A DNA stretch of 5,703 bases, from the NCBI GenBank assembly GCA_027858355.1, contig JAQICW010000378.1, positions 1 to 5,703 on the forward strand. Reading direction: 5' to 3'. Source of the DNA: Desulfobacula sp. (GTDB lineage Bacteria; Desulfobacterota; Desulfobacteria; Desulfobacterales; Desulfobacteraceae). The translations under genes were made by a program, and so were the position numbers. This document shows, piece by piece, positions 1-5,628 of the stretch. Each line of letters opens with the position of its first letter. Positions within the stretch are counted from its first letter, which is position 1. The notes beneath the pieces are model-generated. The model saw only the letters and a program-made list of their open reading frames with translations. It was not told the DNA's origin and searched no databases.

Positions 1-2
1 GG

Positions 3-239
3 ATTCCGGCCGTCGATGAAAACCCGGATAACGCCATCCTGATGTTTACCTATGCGAAATTGCTTGAAACCTGCGGATGGAAGATCACACATTTAACTGA
101 CTGCCCCCTGTCAACCCAAAGATTTACCGGAAATATGGTAAACAGAATGCATAATAAAAGAACCCTGGGTATTGTCAGAAGAACCTTGATCATTGGAAAA
201 CCGGATATCCTTCACAATGACGATGCTATGCAGGATTGA
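3..239 (+). CDS. C-terminal end of an unrecognised protein (5' truncated by window edge)
   Basis: The frame is open from base 3 to a TGA at 237-239 and gives 78 residues with no stop, so this is the tail of a longer gene starting before the window. The first in-frame ATG (base 42) has no convincing Shine-Dalgarno site and the frame stays open upstream of it, so it is unlikely to be the true start. The segment reads like a folded domain: ILMFTYAKLLETCGW and a threonine/aspartate/cysteine motif (LTDCP), then a basic stretch (HNKRTLGIVRRTL). There is no signal peptide or membrane segment in view. Base composition is about 50% G+C in the first 60 bases, clearly higher than in the radical SAM gene downstream. 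I do not recognise the family and assign no function. It converges on the broken sensor gene, with 64 bases between the two ends. Confidence 0.6.
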   Translation: MPAVDENPDNAILMFTYAKLLETCGWKITHLTDCPLSTQRFTGNMVNRMHNKRTLGIVRRTLIIGKPDILHNDDAMQD

Positions 240-303
240 TAAATTTGTTGGGATTAAAAACGTTGGTTACAACTTAAAAAGACAGAGATTAGAATAGTTT
301 TAT

Positions 304-1090
304 TTAATTCATTTCTCCTTTCTCTGTATCCTGGATTTCCAACAGCATCTTGATATCGTTGACCTTGTTCCGAGTGGCGATGTATCCTTCTTCAATGGCA
401 TGTTCAACCTGATCATAATCAAGCATCTTAAGATCGCCCAGGGTGTGTCGCCCCTTCATTGTCATATTGGTATGGGCCATATATTTGCCTTCCTGGTCCA
501 CAATACAGGCCATATCACTCTGCCACCATCCCAGTTTAATGATGTCCTTAAGCAGGTAGTGAAAGCTTATCTTAATTTCAAACTGGCCATTATCACGTCC
601 TTTTTCATCGACTAAAGTTAAAACAAGGGTAACAGTTTCATGGCCAACATCGCTATCATATTCAGGATCGGAAATCCTTGATATTCGTGTGTGCTGAAAA
701 CTCATCATGCCATGCTGAGGCATGATTGAGTTTTCCAACGGTGAGGCTGGATGATCCACGTCTGATGCGTCTGAACTCAACCGATAGAACCCCTTCCAGG
801 GTGTTTATATGTTCCATAATCCTGGCTGGGGAGATGGGGGTGTGCTTATTATTGGAAAGCTGAAACAGCATTTCCATTAGCTCAATTGGTTTTAAAAGAC
901 GCATTTCAATATAGTGGACTGCCCGCTGGAGCTTTAATACAGCTGATTCATTCCACTGATCAAGGATGGCCATGCGGGTATATAAAAAACTTACTATCCC
1001 CCCGGAAAATATTAGTAAAAATACCGGGAACAATAACAGCACGATAAGCCTGGTTTGCAATGTTTTAAGTTGTAATCTTTTGAATACCAT
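304..1090 (-). pseudogene. Frameshifted and truncated Cache-domain membrane sensor (remnant)
   Basis: Two minus-strand frames together read as one sensor N-terminus. The first starts best at the ATG at 1088-1090 (MVFKRLQLKTLQTRL...), with a hydrophobic membrane segment at residues 15-37, then a periplasmic helical region (AVLKLQRAVHYIEMRLLKPIE). The frame is lost around 768-785, after EGVLSVEF. The next frame, displaced by +1, continues with TRISRISDPEYD, ETVTLVLTLVDEKGR and GWWQSDMACIVDQEGKY, which is the character of a double-Cache extracellular ligand sensor of the type carried by histidine kinases, chemoreceptors and cyclases. After the GRHTLGD motif (near base 433) the expected continuation is missing. 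The remaining 42 residues (LKMLDYDQVEHAIEEGY...) have a different flavour, weakly like a patatin-phospholipase tail. No HAMP, kinase or other output domain follows, so the gene cannot make a working sensor. A sequencing error could explain the frameshift but not the missing output half. Confidence 0.7.
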
Positions 1091-1401
1091 TAAAAATCCA
1101 TTTTCTTTTGGTTTATATGATACTGAGTTATAACTTATGTTCAGCAATTGTTGTGCCAGAAGACGGGATGCTCTATTCAAAAACCTGACATGGGTGGCCG
1201 GGCAGAATTTTTAATGTGGTGCAGTGTTTTTTATATATTGTTGAATAGGGAAACATGGCCTGGTATGAAGCCTGCGACTTATATAAAGGAATTGAAATTT
1301 CAAAGTTGGAAAAATCAAATACCAGGTATGGGGTTACGCAAAACTTGTCAGGATAGCGCCCTAGGAAAACATATACTCAACTGCTGGATTTCAAATCACA
1401 A
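1091..1401. other. Intergenic stretch between the sensor remnant and the DUF2892 gene
   Basis: About 310 bases with no gene I can support. An open plus-strand frame at 1148-1438 gives a cysteine- and tryptophan-rich peptide of random composition, overlaps the end of the DUF2892 gene on the other strand, and is rejected. Small structures are present: an 8-bp inverted repeat CCTGGTAT / ATACCAGG (1259-1266 and 1319-1326) and a 12-base palindrome TTGAAATTTCAA (1292-1303). Both are within chance expectation. The promoter of the sensor remnant should lie here, but no clear -35/-10 pair is visible. Confidence 0.5.
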
Positions 1402-1587
1402 TCATTTCTTACATGTAGAGATACCCAATAGTTGGTAAGGTGGACACCAGCCAATCAGGCCGGTCAGAATTGGCAAAATACCTATCAGACCCCATAAGGA
1501 TTTTGGTCCTACAAAAATCAGGGATAAGATAATAAGTCCCAAAACAACACGAATAACCCTCTCAATATTATGAATATTTTGTTTCAT
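1402..1587 (-). CDS. DUF2892 (YgaP-type) small inner-membrane protein
   Basis: This is a 61-residue protein made of two hydrophobic helices (roughly residues 11-26 and 31-46) joined by the short loop GPKSLWG, with a basic, polar N-terminus (MKQNIHNIERVIRV). The C-terminus carries GWCPPYQLLGISTCKK, the GWCP-Y-LLG-S-C pattern typical of DUF2892 proteins, with cysteines 48 and 59. DUF2892 forms the membrane anchor of the rhodanese YgaP and otherwise occurs as stand-alone proteins of about 60-70 residues. The length is therefore normal and the gene looks complete. Its function is unknown; a link to sulfur or thiol chemistry is only suggested by the YgaP fusion and the conserved cysteines. The ATG start is supported by GGAG (plus-strand 1596-1599) eight bases upstream. 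It is transcribed away from the radical SAM gene and probably alone. Confidence 0.85.
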   Translation of the reverse strand: MKQNIHNIERVIRVVLGLIILSLIFVGPKSLWGLIGILPILTGLIGWCPPYQLLGISTCKK

Positions 1588-1936
1588 GACAGCTTCTCCA
1601 TTAGTAAAGGTCGTCTTTATTAAACCTATTTCAAATATAAGGACTGTTTGGGATTTGAAAAGATTAGGCTTCTCTCAAAAATTGGATATGGATTAAAATT
1701 AAATATTGATTTACCACATAGAATCGCTTATTCCTGTGTTGAAATAATTTTTATCGTACCAGGTTGATGTAGTATAAGGCTTATTAAGGTAACTGGAAAT
1801 AATAAAATCACCAGGGTTCAAATGGCCTATATTTTTTGATTACTATGCACTTGAACCATAGTCGTATTTATTTTTGAAGGTTTTAATATTTCTGCCTACC
1901 TAAGGAAATTTCCAAAATGATAATCGTCGATAAAAC
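1588..1936. promoter_or_regulatory. AT-rich divergent regulatory region with inverted repeats
   Basis: About 350 bases separate the divergent DUF2892 and radical SAM genes, and no coding frame is credible apart from the short leader described separately. The promoters of both genes should lie here, but no convincing -35/-10 pair could be picked by eye. Three inverted repeats stand out. TTTCAAAT / ATTTGAAA (1629-1636 and 1653-1660) lies 42 bases or more upstream of the DUF2892 start. GGTTCAAATG / CACTTGAACC (1815-1824 and 1848-1857, 9 of 10 paired) lies about 80 bases before the radical SAM start. The palindrome GGAAATTTCC (1904-1913) covers the putative leader Shine-Dalgarno. The second and third are plausible operators or RNA structures; the first is near chance level in AT-rich sequence. 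Confidence 0.4.
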
Positions 1937-1949
1937 ATGTATTTATTAA
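1917..1949 (+). promoter_or_regulatory. Possible ten-codon leader ORF overlapping the radical SAM start
   Basis: ATG at 1917 opens a ten-residue frame (MIIVDKTCIY) ending at TAA 1947-1949, with AAGGAA (1902-1907) nine bases upstream as a reasonable Shine-Dalgarno. The radical SAM ATG at 1937 lies inside this leader in another frame and has no ribosome binding site of its own. An in-frame TAA at 1931-1933 prevents that gene from starting further upstream. The simplest reading is translational coupling: ribosomes load on the leader, terminate at 1949 and restart at 1937. Conservation of the leader cannot be judged from one sequence. Confidence 0.3.
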
Positions 1950-4033
1950 ATTTATATTATGAAAATGCTAAAAAAAATCAGACTGGACAATTATTAATAA
2001 ATAGACGAGCAGAGAAAATTTCAAAATGGACATTACTACCATCAAGTTTTGCTAACAAAGAACTGTTACAGCTAATTGTCTTAGCTGTAACAGGCACCCG
2101 ATTTACGCTGCAGATTCCTTATCCAATTCAAAATTTTTGTCAAAAAAATAATTCTCATCTAAAACTCGAATTTGCCATAGCCCGTCATCCTGAAACAGAA
2201 GGCCGAATAAATGATGAACTGCTTGGCAGTGGCATTGCTTTATTCAATGATGGTACAATAAAACATCTCAAAAACAATGAATTAAAAAATCTTTCAAACG
2301 TTGACAATATACGCAAAATAAGAATTAGCAGTGCGCTTAACAACTATTTTCTTCTTGCCTATGGCCCTGAATTGTCACCACATATTAAGACAGATGATTT
2401 TGAATTTAATAACCCTTTTTTAAGGGTGACCCGTTTTCATTCTCTTTTTGATAAAAGTTCAAAACTTACAGACCCCATAGCTTTTTTGAATCAGCTGCAA
2501 TATAGAGGTATTCAATGTAAGCGTTTCCTTCCTTTAAATATGTTACAGGATCTTTCCAAAGTTGCTGAAAAATATTTGCAGGTTGAGTGTACAAGATGGT
2601 TGGAACTTGAGTTTGATTTTGAAAATGAATGGTTGAACTTGAAAATCTGGCAAAAAAAAATTCTGTTACCTGTCCTGGATATATGTCGTCACCTGCTTGA
2701 TGCATTTCCCAAATGCAAAAATACTCTGAAAATGCCGGGAGTTATTCTGTTGTACCGCCCTGATGTCCTGTCTGACTCAAAGCCGGCCAATTGTATTCTG
2801 GAATTTTTGGATGACCTTTTACCCAGAATGCAGTTTATTGTAAGCTTGTCAGAAAAAAATATTTTGCTCTTTCCAAACGAATTGAGAAAAAAACGTTTGC
2901 AGCTTCCTAAAATAAATTTGACTTCTCTAAAAAAACAACCCGTTAAAAAAGTCAGTCCTGGTTCAATTTTTGTTATTGATATTGATGGGAAACTGCCGAA
3001 TTTAGCTTTGATGAAACTGAGCAGTTATTATAAAGATAAGGGCAGAAAGGTGATCCTGCTATCTAAAGACACCTGTATAAAAGGAGCATACAAAATTTTT
3101 GCCAGTTCAATTTTTAACAAACCCAGCTCAGCAAAATATATTAAAAAACTTAAGATGTTTTATGGTGAATCTCTTATTCTTGGTGGTTCCGGAGTAGATA
3201 TTAGCATGCGCCTTCCTCAAAAAATCGAACAAATGCCAGCGGATTATACTCTTTATCCAGAGTTGGGTAACAGGGCGATAGGATTTCTTACCCGTGGCTG
3301 TCCTTTTAATTGTCCTTTTTGTCTTGTTCCGGAGAAGGAAGGTAAGCCGCGTCAAGTTAGTGATTTGAATTCTCTTTTACAAAAAGGTAGAGATAAACTT
3401 ATTTTGTTAGATGATAATATTTTGTCTCATCCCAATGCAAATGATTTTTTAGAAGAGTTTGCTTCGCGTCGCGTTATGGTTAATTTTACCCAGACCCTTG
3501 ACATTAATCTTATTGATAAGGAAAAGACTAAACTTCTTAAAAAGGTCAATTGTTCAAATATTAAATTTACAAGAAGAAATTTTCATTTCAGTCTAAATGA
3601 CAACAAACGGCTTGAGCAGATTAAAGAAAACTACAATTTATTCGGTTTTACGTTTAAAGATAATGTGGAATTCGTTTGTATGTACGGTTTTAACACAACA
3701 CTTGCCCAAGATGTTGAACGATTTCATTTTTTACGTTCTCTTCCTGGTGCCTATGTATTTGTGCAACAGTATCAGCCTATAATTAAAGGCTCTCAGCCTA
3801 GGTTAGAAAATTTTTTTGATGGAAACGCTGATAAAAACATAGATGAGCTGATAAAACTAGTATTCCCACAAAACATGAAAAGCATGGAAAAATATTACCG
3901 ATGGCTGAGCAATCGATATTCCCATGCATTTAATAAAGTTCACATGGGGTTGGTAGATACAATTTTCAAATATAATAACCGTCATCGAAAAGGAGAGTAT
4001 ATTGCTACGTTGTCTGGAACCAGAAAATTGTAA
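1937..4033 (+). CDS. Large radical SAM protein with Rossmann-like domain and unexplained N-terminal region
   Basis: The protein has 698 residues. The radical SAM core starts near residue 445 with GNRAIGFLTRGCPFNCPFC, where C455, C459 and C462 form the CX3CX2C motif that binds the 4Fe-4S cluster used to cleave S-adenosylmethionine into a 5'-deoxyadenosyl radical. Later barrel elements are recognisable: LILLDDNIL (488-496), QTLDINLIDKEK (519-530), and VEFVCMYGFNTTLAQDVERF (578-597), the GFxTT...D..R strand seen in B12-type radical SAM families. Before it, residues 343-425 form a Rossmann-like unit (FVIDIDGKLPNLALMKLS) resembling the cobalamin-binding position, but no DxHxxG motif is visible, so cobalamin binding is doubtful. 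Residues 1-340 match no family I know. No signal peptide or membrane segment is seen, so it is probably cytosolic. Related radical SAM proteins of this DxDGKxPNLALMK type are usually much shorter. ATG 1937 is the first start allowed by the upstream TAA. It overlaps the DruA-like gene by 32 bases. Its substrate is unknown. Confidence 0.85.
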   Translation: MYLLNLYYENAKKNQTGQLLINRRAEKISKWTLLPSSFANKELLQLIVLAVTGTRFTLQIPYPIQNFCQKNNSHLKLEFAIARHPETEGRINDELLGSGIALFNDGTIKHLKNNELKNLSNVDNIRKIRISSALNNYFLLAYGPELSPHIKTDDFEFNNPFLRVTRFHSLFDKSSKLTDPIAFLNQLQYRGIQCKRFLPLNMLQDLSKVAEKYLQVECTRWLELEFDFENEWLNLKIWQKKILLPVLDICRHLLDAFPKCKNTLKMPGVILLYRPDVLSDSKPANCILEFLDDLLPRMQFIVSLSEKNILLFPNELRKKRLQLPKINLTSLKKQPVKKVSPGSIFVIDIDGKLPNLALMKLSSYYKDKGRKVILLSKDTCIKGAYKIFASSIFNKPSSAKYIKKLKMFYGESLILGGSGVDISMRLPQKIEQMPADYTLYPELGNRAIGFLTRGCPFNCPFCLVPEKEGKPRQVSDLNSLLQKGRDKLILLDDNILSHPNANDFLEEFASRRVMVNFTQTLDINLIDKEKTKLLKKVNCSNIKFTRRNFHFSLNDNKRLEQIKENYNLFGFTFKDNVEFVCMYGFNTTLAQDVERFHFLRSLPGAYVFVQQYQPIIKGSQPRLENFFDGNADKNIDELIKLVFPQNMKSMEKYYRWLSNRYSHAFNKVHMGLVDTIFKYNNRHRKGEYIATLSGTRKL
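2063..2093 (+). repeat. Perfect 13-bp inverted repeat (5-base loop) inside the radical SAM gene
   Basis: CTGTTACAGCTAA (2063-2075) is followed by the loop TTGTC and the exact complement TTAGCTGTAACAG (2081-2093). It lies about 127 bases into the coding sequence, over codons for LLQLIVLAVTG. A perfect 13-bp stem with so short a loop is not expected by chance in a window of this size (my estimate is about one in a thousand). No T run follows, so it is not an intrinsic terminator. It could be an mRNA structure affecting translation or decay, or a protein-binding or recombination site. Confidence 0.85.
3990..3995 (+). promoter_or_regulatory. Shine-Dalgarno site that sets the TTG start of the DruA-like gene
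   Basis: AAGGAG lies inside the last codons of the radical SAM gene, six bases before the TTG at 4002. No ATG or GTG in the same frame near the N-terminus has a comparable site. This fixes TTG 4002 as the start and makes the 32-base gene overlap real, implying coupled translation of the two proteins. Confidence 0.75.
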
Positions 4034-5381
4034 TTCTCAACGTAATAGAAGTGAAGAAGAGGCAGTTTATAATAAAATTCATGGAATACTTGCCTGCGAA
4101 AGTAATCTTGAAAGTATAAAAAAAATTGCATCCAGCAGAACTCTTAGTATTTGGCAAATAAAGCGAGCAAAAATCATTCTTGGAATAATGGAAAAGAAAA
4201 GTATTGAAAAAATGGTTGTTGACCTGCGCGTACCACCAAATTCTATTATAAAAAGCATAAAACAATTTGCCATAACCGGGTTGGAGTATTTTAACCGCAC
4301 CGGAAGAAAGCCCACCTCTCGTGAAGCTTCAGTAGAAAAATTGTTGTCCTTCCTTGAAAATCCTTATGATGATAATTCTGACAAGTGGGATCAAGTCAGT
4401 GTGAAATATATTGGTCACTATTTTTCAGCAAGGCAGATTCAAAGAATCAGAGATTTCATTAAATCCAATCCCGAATCCAATCAAAACAATATTGCAAAAA
4501 AAATTTGTTTAATGTTCGGTATCTATCAATCAAACGGGGAAATCAAAAGAGCCCAGATGGCTGTAATTTTAAAGCGAATGGAAATGGATAATGTAATTTT
4601 TTTACCCCCGGTGCGGCGATCTCCATCTTGCAAAAAAAAATCATCAAGAAAAAAAAAGATCCAAAAAGTTGATACCAGAGAACGTGTTTTTTCACAGTCC
4701 GACATAGAGCAAATTCAATTTATCCCTGCCTTTTCAGACAAGGATCTTGCTTTGTGGCGTCAGCTTATTGAAGGATATCATTACATATCCAATGCCAAAT
4801 TGTTTGGAGCACAAATGAGATATCTTGTATATGGGGGGAAAGGGATACAAAAAACAGATACTCTTCTAAAAACACGCACTAAGGATACTATCCAGGGAGA
4901 GTTTCGCAAGTCTTATCAAAATTTATACCGTGGGAAACATCTTCTTGCGGTTATTGGGTTTGCTGCGGGCTCATGGTCTTTGTCAAGTCGTGATAAATTC
5001 ATAGGATGGGATAAAGAACAGAGGGAGGCAAACCTAAAATACATTGTGAATAATGTACGATTTCTAATCCTGCCTTGGGTAAAATCGCCAAACTTGGCAT
5101 CCAGAATTCTTGGGGGTATTGCAAGACAACTTCCTTTTGACTGGGCGGCACGTTATAATTACAAACCGTTATTGCTGGAAACTTTTGTTCAACTTGATCG
5201 GTTTAACGGTACATGTTATCGCGCTGCGAACTGGACTCAGATTGGTGAAACCAAGGGCTATAGTTTTTACCCTCAAAATGGGACAAATATTCCAAGAGCA
5301 GTTTTTGTGTATCCTCTTTGCAAAAATTTTCGTAAAAAGCTTTTGCATGAAGACAACTATAATGAAGATTTAAAATGCTAA
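4002..5381 (+). CDS. DruA-like DUF4338 protein with N-terminal helix-turn-helix regions
   Basis: The protein has 459 residues in three parts. Residues 47-105 look like a homeodomain-like helix-turn-helix of the transposase type (RAKIILGIMEKKSIEKMVVDL... GLEYFNRTGRKP). Residues 140-206 (RQIQRIRDFI...NGEIKRAQMAVILKRMEMDNVIFLPPVRR) match the usual lead-in of DUF4338 proteins, a second helical DNA-binding-like segment ending in LPPxRR. A lysine-rich linker (210-223) follows. Residues 250-440 are the DUF4338 domain: LIEGYHYISNAKLFGAQMRYLV, SSRDKFIGW, NNVRFLILPWVKSPNLASRIL, DWAARYNYKPLLLETF and FNGTCYRAANWTQIGETKGYSF. The acidic residues D331, E393 and D399 and the W411 region are conserved-looking candidates for an active site. 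About 30 residues (279-312) look inserted between RYLVYG and AVIGFAAGSW. DUF4338 is the domain of DruA in type I Druantia anti-phage systems, where its biochemical role is unclear; many relatives stand alone. Here the partner is the overlapping radical SAM gene, and no druB-E genes are seen. The family is confident; a role in defence or mobility is inference. Confidence 0.88.
   Translation: MLRCLEPENCNSQRNRSEEEAVYNKIHGILACESNLESIKKIASSRTLSIWQIKRAKIILGIMEKKSIEKMVVDLRVPPNSIIKSIKQFAITGLEYFNRTGRKPTSREASVEKLLSFLENPYDDNSDKWDQVSVKYIGHYFSARQIQRIRDFIKSNPESNQNNIAKKICLMFGIYQSNGEIKRAQMAVILKRMEMDNVIFLPPVRRSPSCKKKSSRKKKIQKVDTRERVFSQSDIEQIQFIPAFSDKDLALWRQLIEGYHYISNAKLFGAQMRYLVYGGKGIQKTDTLLKTRTKDTIQGEFRKSYQNLYRGKHLLAVIGFAAGSWSLSSRDKFIGWDKEQREANLKYIVNNVRFLILPWVKSPNLASRILGGIARQLPFDWAARYNYKPLLLETFVQLDRFNGTCYRAANWTQIGETKGYSFYPQNGTNIPRAVFVYPLCKNFRKKLLHEDNYNEDLKC
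4632..4657 (+). repeat. Two A9 tracts in the DruA-like linker (possible slippage site)
   Basis: Nine consecutive A residues occur at 4632-4640 and again at 4649-4657, eight bases apart, encoding the lysine-rich linker between the helix-turn-helix half and the DUF4338 half. Polymerase slippage by one base in either direction at the first tract would end translation within about 25 codons (frames end ...DPKS* or ...FFHSPT*). That would release an N-terminal protein of roughly 220-235 residues lacking DUF4338. Shorter A8 runs lie at 4118-4125 and 4496-4503, and an A9 run lies in the radical SAM gene at 2652-2660. Confidence 0.5.
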
Positions 5382-5406
5382 ACATCGGATTTGAATTTTG
5401 AATAAC

Positions 5407-5423
5407 CCCCATGCCCTATGGGG
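5407..5423 (+). terminator. GC-rich hairpin after the DruA-like gene
   Basis: CCCCAT GCCCT ATGGGG is a perfect 6-bp stem with a five-base loop, 25 bases after the DruA-like stop. It can also refold as TGCCC TATG GGGCA (5412-5425). No T run follows on either strand, so it would be a weak intrinsic terminator at best. It may instead protect the 3' end of the mRNA, or be an end structure of a mobile unit. Confidence 0.35.
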
Positions 5424-5443
5424 CACAACAAAGGATAAAAGTA

Positions 5444-5512
5444 ATGAGTATTGAGTATTGAGTATTGAGGGAAGCTAAATTGACAAGTTGGTTCCCATGA
5501 CTCAGAACTCAT
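5444..5512. repeat. Heptamer tandem repeat with inverted partner
   Basis: TGAGTAT is repeated three times exactly (5445-5465) followed by TGAG. The left part ATGAGTATTGAGT (5444-5456) pairs imperfectly, 11 of 13, with ACTCAGAACTCAT at 5500-5512. Inside, GGGAA (5469-5473) faces TTCCC (5492-5496). The whole is a long imperfect palindrome of about 70 bases in the non-coding gap. Heptamer repeats and palindromic intergenic elements of this sort are often dispersed through a genome; only one copy is in this window. Confidence 0.7.
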
Positions 5513-5587
5513 AACGCACAACTTTCTTATAAACCCGATTACTTTAATAAAGTGTAATGCATGGCACTAAAACTGTAACAGACCCTA

Positions 5588-5616
5588 TGGAGATAGCTAT
5601 AAAACTCCAGCTTTTT
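5588..5616 (+). terminator. Weak hairpin plus T run
   Basis: TGGAG (5588-5592) and CTCCA (5605-5609) form a 5-bp stem with a 12-base loop, followed by GC and TTTTT (5612-5616) on the plus strand. It could end transcription from the radical SAM/DruA-like unit before it reads into the convergent gene whose stop is at 5629. The stem is short and the loop long, so the call is tentative. Confidence 0.3.
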
Positions 5617-5628
5617 GGGTAGCATCAG

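Noticed and set aside
256..273. Minus-strand hairpin GTTG-TAAC-CAAC followed by G and five T after the sensor remnant
   Set aside because: The stem is only 4 bp and AT-rich sequence gives such structures often; too weak to call a terminator.
1292..1303. 12-base palindrome TTGAAATTTCAA
   Set aside because: About one such palindrome is expected by chance in a window of this length.
1148..1438. Plus-strand 96-residue open frame
   Set aside because: Random-looking composition, no ribosome binding site, and antisense overlap with the end of the DUF2892 gene.
1815..1857. GGTTCAAATGG resembles a tRNA T-arm, hinting at a tRNA or an attachment site
   Set aside because: No acceptor, D-arm or anticodon arm can be paired in the preceding 75 bases, and the match is only to the loop consensus.
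4002..5381. Complete Druantia system
   Set aside because: Only the DUF4338 component is present; no DruE-type helicase or DruB/C/D gene lies in the window, so the Druantia label is not justified.
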